Below, piece by piece: positions 47,801 to 57,756 of a stretch of 64,000 bases of DNA. Within the stretch, counting starts at the first letter, position 1. Each line of letters opens with the position of its first letter. The position numbers and the translations under genes were made by a program. Source of the DNA: Cylicocyclus nassatus (Eukaryota; Nematoda; Chromadorea; Rhabditida; Strongylidae); NCBI GenBank assembly GCA_958299035.1, contig CATQJL010000112.1, positions 12,686,880 to 12,750,879 of the forward strand. Direction: 5' to 3'. Below the pieces are notes generated by a model that saw nothing but the letters and a program-made list of their open reading frames with translations, made no database searches and was not told where the DNA came from.

Positions 47801-50800
47801 CTTCTGGCGAAAATATCTTGCTGCCTGAAGCCATAATTCTTTCTTCCCTCGAGACCAAGCTCCTTGTGCTTCTTGCTTTTAGGGCCAGAATTGTGGTTTT
47901 TGCGAAGTAGAGCAGAAAGTTTCTGTGAAAATGTCCTGTTGCAAGAAGCTCACAAGTTTGTCCTTCCTTAAAGACTAAATTCCCTGTGCTTTTCTACTTT
48001 TAGGGGCGGAAGTACTGGTTGCGAAGTCTAGGGGGTCAAAAGCCTTAGCGAAAATGTTTATCGCATACAGCTCGTGGTTCTGCCTTTTCCTCGAAAGCAA
48101 GCTGTCTGTGCTGTTTTGCTTTTAGAGGAAGAAGTGTGGTTTTTGCAAGGAAGAATGGCCAGAAGTAAATTTTAAGCAAGTTTTCGTATAATCATTGACA
48201 CCCAGAAACTTCTGGCGAAAATATCTTGCTGCCTGAAGCCATGATTCCTTCTTCCCTCGAGACCAGGCACCCTGTGCTTTTCTGCTCTCAGGGCAGAGGT
48301 ACCGGTTTTTGCGAAGTAGAAGGGGGAGAAAGTTTCTGTGAAAATGTCCTGTCGCAAAAAGCTCATAAGTCTATCCTTTCCTAAAGACTAAATTCCTTGT
48401 GATTTTCTGCTTTTAAGGGCAAAAGCACTGGTTTTTAAGCCTAGGAGTCAAACATCTTAGCGAAAATGTTCTGTCGGATAAAGCTCATGGGTCTCTTTCC
48501 CTCGAGACCACTTTTCTGCCTTCAGAGGCAGAAGTCCGGTTTTTGCAGAGTAGAAATGGCCACAAGTGAATTTCAAACAAGTTTCTGTAAAATATACATT
48601 GACATCCAGAAATTTTCAGCGAAAGCATCTTGCTGGTTGGAGTCTCTCACCTCGAGACCAAGCTATCTGTGCTGTTTCGCTTCAAGGGGTAGAAGTATGG
48701 GTTTTGCAGAGTAGAATGGCCACGAATTTCAAACAAGTTTCTGTAAAATATACACTGACATCCAGAAATTTTCAGCGAAAGTATCTTGCTGGTTGGAGTC
48801 TCTCACCTCGAGACCAAGCTATCTGTGATGTTTTGCTTCAAGGGGTAGAAGTATGGGTTTTGCAGAGTAGAATGGCCACGAATTCCAAGCAAGTTTCTGT
48901 ATGATAAAACATCGACACCCAGAAACTTCTGGCGAAAATATCTTGCTGCTTGAAGCCACGATTCTTTCTTCCCTCGAGACCAAGCTCCCTGTCTTTTTTG
49001 CTTTTAGGACCAGAAGTGTGGTTTTTGAGTTTGTGATTCTCGGAAGTTTGGGGGCCAAAAGTTTTAGTGAAAATGTCCTATCGGATGAAGCTCATGGGTC
49101 TGTCCATCCTCAGAGACCACTTTTCCGCTTTCAGAAGCAGAAGTATGGTTTTTGCAGAGTAGAAGGGACAGAAGTAAATTTCATGAAATTTTCTGTATAA
49201 TTAGATATTGACTCGTATAAAATCTTAGCGGAAATATCTTGCCGCCTCAGTTTATAAGCCTTTTCTTCCCTCGAGACCAGGCTCTTCGTGCTTTTCTGAT
49301 TTTAGGGGCAGAAGTAGGATTTTTAAAAGGTAAAGGCGGGCCAAAGTGAATCTATAACAACTTTAGGTAAATTTATCGTCTTCGTCAATTCCGAATGTGA
49401 TTATATAATTCTCAGCATGCTCATTTACCCTCGGTCCAGTGCCATCTCAGGCTCGCAGCGCTTTGGAAAAAATTGAAGTCAATAAAAGTAATGGGTATTC
49501 TCAAAAACGGTTACTATCTTTGCAGTGAGCGTGCTCACATACAACTTTGTGCCAAATGCCAGCCGTGTAGCTCTACTACAAAGAATAGAAAAATCGACAG
49601 AAATAATAGGCACTTTCAAAAACACTTATTACAATCGTCAATGTTCGCTTACCCCTCTTTGCCAACTCCTAGCCCCGTAGTTCAAAATTCGCGAAAAATC
49701 GATAAAATGATAAAAGTAATGGGCATTTTTGAAAATGGTTATCATATTCGTAATCAGCATGTTTGCTTACCCTCCTGTGCCAACTCGCAGGCCCGTAGTT
49801 CAAAATTCGCAAAAAATCGATAAAATGATAAAAGCAATGGCCATTTTTGAAAATGGTTATCATATTCGTAATCAGCATGTTCGCTATCCCCCTGTGCCAA
49901 CTCTCAACGCCGTAGCTCGAACTTTGCAAAAAATCGATAAATTGATAAAAGCAATTGATAATTCTGAAAACTTGTTGTATTCGTAATCAGCATACTCGAT
50001 TACCCCCTTTGCCAACTCCCAGCCCCGTAGTTCAAAATTTGCAAGAATGATAAAAGTAATGGGCATTTTTGAAAATGGTTATCATATTCGTAATCAGCAT
50101 GCTCGATTACCCCCCTGTGCCAACTCGTAGCCCCGTAGTTCAAAATTTGCAAGTAATCGATAAATTTGGTAGATGTAGTAACAAGTTTCCGTACTGGAAA
50201 ACAACAGACACGAAAACACCATCGACCAGAAAAACACCATCGAGGACGTACAGACAGCATCCACCAGCGTACAGACAAGTACGCCATTCGGTTTTATATA
50301 TATAGAAGGATTGGCATAAAAGTTCTGACCACCTTTAAAAACTGTAGCTTTCTGCAAACTATTTCGAAATTTATCATAAAGGAGCTATTATAAGCCTCAA
50401 GAATTGCACTATCCAGTTAATTAAAATTTGTGTTAATCAATCGCCTTAGTTCAAAAGTCATAATCGTTGAGATTAGATACAACCAAATTCGCTGTTTTCT
50501 GCTTTTCGAAGATCATGAATTTCGACAAGATGTTCAATCAGCAAATTTTGCCTAGTTGGGATTAGCGTGGCGTAAAGCTTCTTGACTGCTCAGCGTTTTT
50601 TTTTGCAGGAAAAGTTTGGTTGAACGCAACAAAATCGAAACTTGATCAAATTTTTCTACCATCTCTTTTATCAATAGGTGCTATTATGAAGCATAACTTT
50701 TATCCGAATAAGATCAAAGTTCTGCAAATCACTTAGAAAGCTGGAAGCTATATAACCCAGCGTTTGGTCTTCCGCAAACTCTGGTGTTTCCCGCTGAGGT

Positions 50801-53800
50801 GAGCCGGCACATTCTGGTAGTCACCTAAAAAAGATGCAATTGACGCGACATTGCTTTCCCTTCAGTAATTAAGTTCATATTTTTGACTAGAGCGCAAATA
50901 ATTGCAGAAATGTGTCATTTCCCGTCTGCATTCAACCCAGATTGTCATCCAGGGAGATATATAGATAGAGGAGAGACGCTCATACTCTATCTTGAACAAC
51001 CGACCGGAACTTCCGCAGTGCTTTCGCTTTTGCAATCTCAGGGTGCAGGGTTTCCGCAGTACTTTGTTTGGAGTTCCGCAGCACTTTGCGGTTTTCGCAT
51101 TTTATTCGCGATCCGTTTCTCCCATATCAACCTTCCTTTTTGATACTAGGTTTTCCTTTCCAATACTAGATTTCGCTTTTTACTAAGGCATAATTCCATG
51201 TCGAAATTCCTCTAGACTTTTTAGATGCTAAGAGACGTAGACAGCGACATACTTTTAATGAGAAAGCAAATGGCACAGTGTATTGTTTTATGCAGGTACC
51301 ATAAAGAATCACAATAGGCCAAAGTTGATAATTGCTTAACAGATCAATGAAGTGTTCATAAATAAATATACATAAAATCACAGAGGCATTCGAGTATATA
51401 TGCATAACCGAATAAGGTTGGAAAAAATCGGCAAATATTAAGAATTAAAAAGCAATGTTACACTGATGGAAGAGTAAAGAATGATGGAGGAATAAGATAA
51501 AAACAAGAATAACAATCTTGTTTACAAAGTACATATAATATGTGCTTTAAAGGGAAGATGGTCCTGTGGGGAAATAAACCCTTTCCACTTATCGGGTCAA
51601 TTTGACCTTGTCCGCGCGACTGAAGCCGGCTTCGGCCTCCCTTCCTTTCTGTAATGAGAATTAATTACAATTTCTTAATGTAAAACGTGCCTTGCCGCAA
51701 GTGACTTTGCTGGCGTCGCTTCTGCAGGGATCGTCAAGCCTGGATGATGGGTCCAAAAGGTGTGTAAGGCATTCCCCTAACAATGCTCGCAGTAATCAAA
51801 GTTTTGGTCCACCCTGTGCAGAAAGACAAGACTCCAAAGTCACTCACTCGAAAAATGGTGCATTTTTAGGGCCAAAAAATGGTCGATTTTTTAAACTTTC
51901 TGGAAAAATTTTTTTTGCAGGTGGTCTGCAAAACTACGAATGCTCCACATAACAGCCTCGGTAGACTTCTATATAACTACAGCATTTGAGCTCTCCGTCG
52001 TGCATGAGATAATGCTGCACAAATAGGCCATTTTTCGCAACGACTTTTTTCCCTTCTGCGCCAGCTGGTGGACCACAGTGAGGTGCTAAAAAGCCAGCAA
52101 AACAAACATATGTTGTGGACAAAATTGTCTTTACAATGAAGTTTGTTGCTTCAAAAAAGAAACAATCTGCTTGAAGTTACAGCGATTCAAAAAAATTTTC
52201 GCAATTGCCCGGAAACTTTTTTTCAACCTAATAATATTATACTAAAGAACCAAAAGCTCGTCCCCATCCTTTTCAAAATTCGAAACTTTCTTCCTTCACA
52301 TCCAATCTGAACATGTTTATTTTGAAAGAAGACATGCTTTCTAAAAATACCTGAAGCACTTTTTGATAGTTCCAGAGATCGAAGTCGGTGAAAAAAATTA
52401 CTCCATTTTAATATTTCCCATGTTTGGTCGTAAAAATCTGCTTGCAGAAAATCGGACCGGACTTTTTTCAATCGGACTATTTTAAAAAATCATAACTTTC
52501 TTTCGACTCGATGGATCTCCTTGATTTTATATTCATCTAGGAAAGGAACTCATTTTCTTTACAATGGTATCTTTGCCATAAAGTGGCTTAAGAAAGTTCG
52601 CGAGTTAGAAGCAATTAAAGATTACTCAAGATGGGCATTTTTCAAGCAGGGTCACCAAAAAATTCTGGAATTTTTCGATAGAAAAAATTATGTTCTTTAT
52701 TATATGCCTTTTCCAAAAACAAAAAGGGAGAATTAGAAGCAACTGAAGAGAACTATTACTTCAGTTTTGCAATTTTTAAACATGTTCAAAAATGCCCAAA
52801 AATGTCACAAAAAAGAAGGGAAATTCATGAACATTTTGTCTGTGGGTTTTGTGATCTTCTTCTAGCTGAGAGAAACTCGTGCCAATCGAAAGCAATTTTG
52901 ATTTGCGTAGAAAATCAGATCTGAAAACTCGGTAATGTTACGAAAATCAAAATTGCTCTCGATTGGCACGAATTTCGCTCAACTAAAAAGAGAAGGTCAC
53001 TAAACCCATGTTCACATGAATCCCGTCCCTCCCGACGCAAAACTGAAGTAATTCTCTTTATTTGCTTCTAATTTTCAATCTTTTTTTTGTTTTTGGAAAA
53101 GGCACTATAGTAAAGAGCATAGCTTTCTCTATCGAAAAATACTTTCAGAATTTTTTGGTGACCCTGCTTGAAAAATGCCAATTTTGAGTAATTTTCTTCA
53201 GTTGCTTCTAACTTTCAAACTTTTTTATGCCCATTCGCAAAAGTACTGCTGTAAAGAGAATCATTTCCTCTTTTAAATGAATGTAAAGCAAAGATATCCA
53301 TCGAGTCGGAAGGGGGTTATGATTTTTTGAAAAACTGACGAACGTACTTTTGCTCCCACCTAACTTGAATCTGAAAATTTTTGAAAATATTTCAAAATTC
53401 ACCAAGAGTTGTGAATCACTTTGAAATTTCGGTGACCCATTCCCCCCGCCCCTTTGTTTTGATATATTTCTACCTAATCACTTCTGCTTTATTTATATCC
53501 AGTGCAAATTCTCTACAAAGTAGTAGTTTTAAATTACTTGCATTATTATTTTAATCAAAGCACGTAAAGTAAAGAAATTCGACATACCTGAACAAGGGCG
53601 TTGTGCTTAGACGAAGTCCCTCCGTTGAGTCCTTTTCTAGCACTCCAGCAGCTTGGTGATGGTTGTTCACACACCTGCACCGATGCCTGAAAAATACTTA
53701 CAGTTAGCATATGGAAGAGTATAGGTTTACTTACGCCAACATTAAAGAAAGAAAGAAAAAAGAGAAAGATTAGAGGAAGAACAGAAGCGAAACAGTATGG

Positions 53801-55863
53801 AAGAAAAGAGTGCGCTATGCGCCGTTGATGTCGCGTTCGCTATTTCGCAATCGCGGCATGCGCTCTAAAAGTCCTGCGGAAATGCTGGCAGGTCAAAGTG
53901 CTGCGGAAACCTTACGAGCCTCACTGCACTTTCGCAGCGCTTTGTGGAAAGTGCTGCGGAAGTTCCGGTATACGATCGCTAAGAGTCAATTTCCTGCGGA
54001 AACCTCGCATTTTGGAGCGTGCACTTTCTCAGTGGTTAAGAAGGTGCTGCGGAAAAGCTGCAAGTTCTGCTTGTCCCGCGGAAGTACCGGTGAATTGTCT
54101 GAGATTGCAGTGGGTTGCCATTACCAAACAGGGATTTGTTTTGACCTGTCCTGCCGCACTCGTCTGAATGTTTTGAAGCAAAAGATTGTAGAATTTGGCT
54201 GAACACTATTCTTCCTATGAAGTCGGAAAGTTTTGATGGTGCAGGAAACAGCTAAGCGAGCTAAGCGCACAATTTTTTCGCTTCTTAAACATTCAAATCT
54301 CGTAAAATCATTTCTTGAAGTTTTTGAAATGTAAATGAATCTAGAGCGAGCTATTATTGGTTCACCGTAGATCCTTTTGATAACTCGTTCACTATGAAAT
54401 GGCTGTAGTTCCAACTTCGCACGGTATTCGTAAAAATTTTCTTACTATTTCGTTTGAGCAAAATTTGTAATAGGTAGCAGGAGAATCGTCCAAGTTTCAA
54501 CTGACAAACTTATACTTGGATAACAAGGGACAGGGCAACAGTATGTGGTAATACATATACTTGTATTGCAATGCCAGTGACTGTATACTAATCTGGACAC
54601 CTTTGTTTAGGAATGCTTTAATATACTCTGTCGGCGCAAACTTCTCTACAGTAGACCGCGTCAATGATTCTGAACTGGACTGTTCATGAAAATTCAAAAT
54701 GGCGTAGGTGTATTTATATTTTACAAACAGGTGCTGTTTTCTTAAACGCATCGGAGCGAACTTTTTCTACGCTTCTCATTCGTAGGTTTTCTGTAAACCC
54801 TTTATGCTCTCTTGTGCAGTTTTGGACAGTGTTTTGAAGATCTTAAAAGTTCTTTTTTGTAATGTTTTCAACTGTTTATTTGCAAAGAAATGCTTCTTTC
54901 CAAATTCACAGCTAAAACTCACGCTGAAGAGATTCAGAAAATACGGGGAGACATTTTTCAAATAGGTTCTTTTCTGTTTTTTGGTCGACAGTAATTTGTT
55001 TTGATGGCCGTTGCATATAATGTGCCAGATTAGGGTAAAAATTCTACGCTACATTCTACTACCAACTTTCATTAAAACTGTAGCAAGCGCAGCTTTGCAA
55101 AACTGTATTTATCATATCGGTCTCAAACTCAAAAACAGCGCTCCGGCAAGATCTGAATGTGAAGATGACCATTTACCCGAGCTTATCCGTACCGCTGAAT
55201 TCGATTGTATCTGCAGCGCTCGAAAGAATGAGCTTTTCCGAAACTCCCAGATTCAAATTAAGACGCGAGTACGCGAACGCCAAGGTTAAGGGGTAGAGTC
55301 GCTAAGGGACTTTACAATCATGGCTGATTTCGTTGTATGCTATCTAGCCATGCAGTCCGAAATCGTTGTGAGAGCGGCATCCTCGCCTACCGTATCAGGC
55401 GGGGCACTTTCGAAGCAACTTTTGGACTTTTAGATCCCCTTCTTCGCTGCAAACTTCAGCCTCTAGGAAGGGGGTTCACCATGGCACCGCTGGAAAGGCC
55501 CGGCAGCCCTTTCCTTGAAACGGAACGCTGCCTAAGAGAAAATATCAATCTGTCAGTAACAAATTGCTCGTAGTAGGTGTGACGTCAACAGCTTGAAAAC
55601 CAATATTTCTAGAGGATGGTGGTTACGCAACTGTGCTCTTTCGTCACTGAATGGAGATTACAATTTTGCTGAAGCGAACGGATACGGTGAGCGATACTTC
55701 GCTTTGTTTGAAGCAAAGCAAAGCACTTTTTTTGCGTAATAATTTATAAGATAATCCGTGATCTTCAATTCCAGGCATGGTTTGGACCATGAGTGGAATG
55801 AATGATATCATTCATCCTACATCAACCAGAATGATGCTCAGATCCACATCTTTTTCAACATGA
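44866..55863 (+). CDS. Fibrinogen-related-domain (FReD) protein, gene with long repeat-filled interior
   Basis: Exon 1 (44,866-45,087) encodes ADCADWYQ, SGVYTILLN and CSMDNGGGWTVFQ, the start of a fibrinogen C-terminal domain. Exon 2 (45,422-45,500) encodes RINGESFWDRAWDDYKNGFN, and exon 3 (from 45,551) encodes NFWLGLESLHQLTAKDQDV and LRVEMVGDRTPGS, with its end uncertain before a TGA at 45,707. Introns are 334 nt and 50 nt with GT/AG ends and matching phase. Far downstream, 55,613-55,686 encodes GWWLRNCALSSLNGDYN and 55,775-55,863 encodes GMVWTMSG, HPTSTRMMLRS and a TGA stop; these two exons also join in phase. The expected middle exon, with the calcium-site region before NCA..GGWW, was not found. 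Either the gene has a very large intron with an exon I missed, or the halves belong to different or broken genes. Such proteins are usually secreted carbohydrate-binding factors. Confidence 0.7.
45893..46060. mobile_element. Fragment of the CAGTGGCG hAT MITE family
   Basis: A G-run, GGCGTTAGCCACGCAC, and later GCGGCAGCCACG match the interior of 56,243-56,617 in the opposite sense. No termini remain. Confidence 0.4.
46240..46750. repeat. Inverted repeat with (ACAGACAT)n tail, probable retroelement 3' end in foldback
   Basis: Centred near 46,465, the arms contain TCGATTTTGCAAAATTTGAG mirrored by CTCAAATTTTGCAAAAAATC, GAGCATGCTGA mirrored by TCAGCATGCTC, and CCGATCCGGACCAAACTTGG mirrored by CCAAGTTTGGTCCGGATCGG. 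The right arm runs on into ACATACAGACAG repeats and GACTAGCGACCC-GGGTCGCTAGT. The inner segment is the same unit that is tandemly repeated at 49,390-50,160. Confidence 0.65.
47200..49360. repeat. Tandem array of about 15 units of 110-170 bp in the FReD interior
   Basis: Each unit carries CCCTCGAGACCAAGCT or a variant, then a T/C-rich stretch ending in TGCTTTTAGGGGCAGAAG, then GTTTTTGCAGAGTAGAATGG, ACAAGTTTCTGT and ATTGACA-CCAGAAA. Anchors fall near 47,250, 47,411, 47,529, 47,679, 47,847, 47,965, 48,095, 48,257, 48,378, 48,501, 48,651, 48,805, 48,971, 49,112 and 49,268. The pair 48,566-48,720 and 48,721-48,876 is nearly identical (about 155-bp period) and is translatable throughout. That is a by-product of the repeat, not a gene. 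Confidence 0.85.
49390..50310. repeat. Tandem array of about 115-bp units with a short tail
   Basis: Units read ATTCGTAATCAGCATGCTCG, ACCCCCCTGTGCCAACTC, CCCCGTAGTTCAAAATT and AATCGATAAAATGATAAAAG. The CGTAG anchors lie at about 49,568, 49,676, 49,794, 49,911, 50,026 and 50,134, giving spacings of 108-118. The tail (50,180-50,300) has ACACCATCGA and ACAGACA repeats and ends in TTTTATATATATAG. A single inverted pair of the same unit forms the core of 46,240-46,750. Confidence 0.85.
50311..52439. other. Unassigned interior of the FReD interval
   Basis: No FReD exon or other coding sequence could be supported. 50,990-51,090 has repeated TTCCGCAG(T/C)(A/G)CTTTG motifs, inverted relatives of those at 53,870-54,080. 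Confidence 0.4.
52440..53360. mobile_element. Complete-looking foldback element
   Basis: The arms mirror about 52,925. ATCATAACTTTCTTTCGACTC (about 52,490) pairs with the GAGTCGGAAGGGGGTTATGAT tract near 53,304. TTTTCAAGCAGGGTCACC pairs with GGTGACCCTGCTTGAAAAAT. GTGCCAATCGAAAGCAATTT pairs with AAATTGCTCTCGATTGGCAC. The outermost bases diverge and no target duplication is evident. Partial copies are at 24,110-24,700 and 25,440-25,840. Confidence 0.75.
53361..55612. other. Unassigned interior of the FReD interval (right part)
   Basis: 53,870-54,080 contains at least five CTGCGGAA motifs, partly as GTGCTGCGGAAA, a degenerate short repeat related inversely to 50,990-51,090. 55,150-55,320 is the partner of 39,530-39,710. 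Frames at 53,810-54,202 and 55,337-55,573 have no recognised domain. Confidence 0.4.
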
Positions 55864-55933
55864 TTTGATTAACTTGTGGCCGCTTCCAATGTTTCACTGA
55901 ATATAATAATGACAGTTGAAATGTACTCTGCAA

Positions 55934-55939
55934 AATAAA
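55934..55939 (+). promoter_or_regulatory. Poly(A) signal after the FReD stop codon
   Basis: AATAAA lies 70 bases after the TGA at 55,861-55,863, a usual distance for a nematode 3' untranslated region. Confidence 0.55.
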
Positions 55940-56242
55940 TTTTCATCAAAGATTTACGTTTGCTAAAAAAAGAAAGGAAGACCCTTGAGAAAGCGTAGGG
56001 AGCTGCAAGTAATTGAGATAAAAAACAGCAACATTTTTTTCACAAATCATGAACAGCATTCATCATTATTCATGCTTTTAATTGAAAAGTAGGGAGAACA
56101 CGCAACCTATACTTCTACAAAGGGCTTAATTGCTTAATTCTTTGCGCTTTTCACTATGGACCAAAAAATGCCAAAGGCTGGTCAGAGGTGAAATTAATGT
56201 TCATATCGCACATCAATTCAACTCTTCTGATATACTGTGATC

Positions 56243-56617
56243 CAGTGGCGTGCCGAGGGGGAGGGGGACGGGGGGGGGAGCGCGCCCCCCCCCCCCCCCC
56301 GAGAATGAGCCGCGAAATTTTTGAAAGTTACTTATATGGGTTATAAAAATGTGCAAGTGACTCGTTTGTTTTTGTAAATAATTAAAATAACTTTTAAAAA
56401 TTTTTAAAAAATCAAATTAGCCTTGTAAAAAAAATTTTTTTCGGGGGCGTGGCTAACGCCACGCCCCCTTTTTCCAGATTTTAGGGGTCGGGGACCCGCA
56501 AAAGTTTTGAGAAGCACCCCAAAAATTTTTTCGGAGTGCGTGGCTAACGCCACGCACCTTCTTTAGAGAAAAATTTTTGTCGCGCCCCCACGAGCCGAAA
56601 TCCTGGGTACGCCACTG
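56243..56617. mobile_element. hAT MITE with perfect 8-bp target duplication (CAGTGGCG family)
   Basis: The termini are CAGTGGCGTGCCGAGG and, read inverted, CAGTGGCGTACCCAGG. Flanks are identical: CTGTGATC at 56,235-56,242 and 56,618-56,625. The interior has G and C homopolymer runs and two GCGTGGCTAACGCCACGC-like palindromes. Fragments occur at 12,860-13,155 and 45,893-46,060. Confidence 0.92.
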
Positions 56618-57153
56618 CTGTGATCTGATTGTTGAGTAGATGTGCCTGAACTGTAGCGCCTGACAGTGTCGGTCCGAGGGGGACGGCAGAGGGGGAAGGA
56701 AAGGAGCGGGGCGGGGGAGGGGGGGGGAAGAAACGGGAATGAGCTGGCATAGCGTTAATCATTCTATCCGAAATTTGGAATGCTTTCTGTTTTTCGGCCT
56801 AAAAACTTGTAAAAAAATTTTTTTATGCGAGTTCAGTTAATGAGTTTTTGTTTATTGAAGAGTGTGATAAAGTTACTTCCATTGGAGCTGTCGGCAAACA
56901 CTGACGCAGCACTCCAATCTTCAAGGCCAATCTGCAGACTTGGTAATTAGATAAGCACAAAATCACATTTATCACATCATTTTTCGATTTGTGAAAAAGA
57001 TGTGAGATCAGAAAATGCCTAAGAATGTTTATTGAACAAACCGCACTACAGCAATAGAAGCTTTGACAGATCTGGTTGAGTAATCCAAAAGCTTTATCAC
57101 ATACCCTTTGCTTCAATAAGATCGGCCACCGGAGGGCGGGGCTTCGTGACCTA
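56618..57153. other. Unassigned; G-rich tract then AT-rich sequence
   Basis: 56,675-56,740 is a G-rich run of no clear origin. The minus-strand frame at 56,823-57,116 shows no domain I recognise. Confidence 0.35.
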
Positions 57154-57754
57154 CTCAGATAATCGCCGAGGGCAGGCGCTCCGCAAACTCGCGCTTTTCT
57201 GCAGGCGGTCAGCAGAATTTTGGGGCGTGGCCAAACCTTCAGCGGGCGGCACTTCCTTTACGGTCGCATATTCTGCCAACGGATAGCAATACAGAATTTT
57301 CAATTTTCTGCAGGCGCTCGTCAAATAATCTCTTTCAGCGAGCGCTGGTCAAATTTTCAACTGGCGCTCGGACGGTTTTCAAGCAGTTTCGGGTGTACGC
57401 CGAGCAAAGGTGAGATTCTACATGGCAGAGATGTCACCGTTGGTTTAATTACTCAAGTTTGAGGTACTTTCTCTCAGCGGAAAGTAAGTATCTGGGGGAT
57501 GTGCGGTCCTCCACAAAGGACCGTGCGGCCTTCGAAATTTTTGCATATTCTAGCGGAAAGTCCGCGAGAATGCGGCCACTGCGCCGCAGCTAATCCATAA
57601 AGAAACCGCAATTGTTCTTCAAGCATTCGTCTTTAATTTCGCCAACTTTCTTTCAAATTTCTGCAAGCGGGCCGCAAAAAAATCAACGAACTATTTTTCC
57701 GGTGCGCGCTTGCTCAAAATTCGCATGGCCGCCTGCCCCCGGCGGTTATCTGAG
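57154..57754. mobile_element. TA-flanked inverted-repeat element carrying an SL1-like sequence
   Basis: The left end is CTCAGATAATCGCCGAGGGC and the right end reads back as CTCAGATAACCGCCGGGGGC, with further similarity to GCAGGCG. TA dinucleotides bound both ends (57,152-57,153 and 57,755-57,756). The interior is GC-rich compared with its surroundings and holds no transposase. The SL1-like RNA candidate (57,442-57,575) is near its centre. Confidence 0.6.
57442..57575 (+). ncRNA. SL1-like spliced-leader RNA gene candidate
   Basis: 57,442-57,463 matches the 22-nt nematode SL1 leader at 21 positions; position 12 is T instead of C. It is followed directly by GTACTT, so the leader/donor junction GAG/GT of an SL RNA is kept. 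Downstream, ACTTTC (57,466-57,471) pairs with GAAAGT (57,480-57,485). CGGTCCT (57,504-57,510) pairs with AGGACCG (57,517-57,523). A run AATTTTTG (57,536-57,543) resembles the Sm site. It is followed by a strong hairpin, about 57,543-57,573, with a 3-base loop. Leader, donor, stems, Sm-like site and terminal hairpin are the parts of an SL RNA in the right order. The about 134-nt length is greater than the roughly 100 nt of typical SL1 RNA. Alternatives are an SL pseudogene or a retrocopied trans-spliced end. Confidence 0.6.
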
Positions 57755-57756
57755 TA

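Noticed and set aside
48566..48904. Open frame with two near-identical 52-residue repeats
   Set aside because: The repeat comes from two nearly identical DNA units of the tandem array, which happen to be a multiple of three long. Other units in the array do not keep the frame.
53810..54202. A 130-codon plus-strand frame
   Set aside because: It crosses the degenerate CTGCGGAA repeats and shows no domain, signal peptide or splice context.
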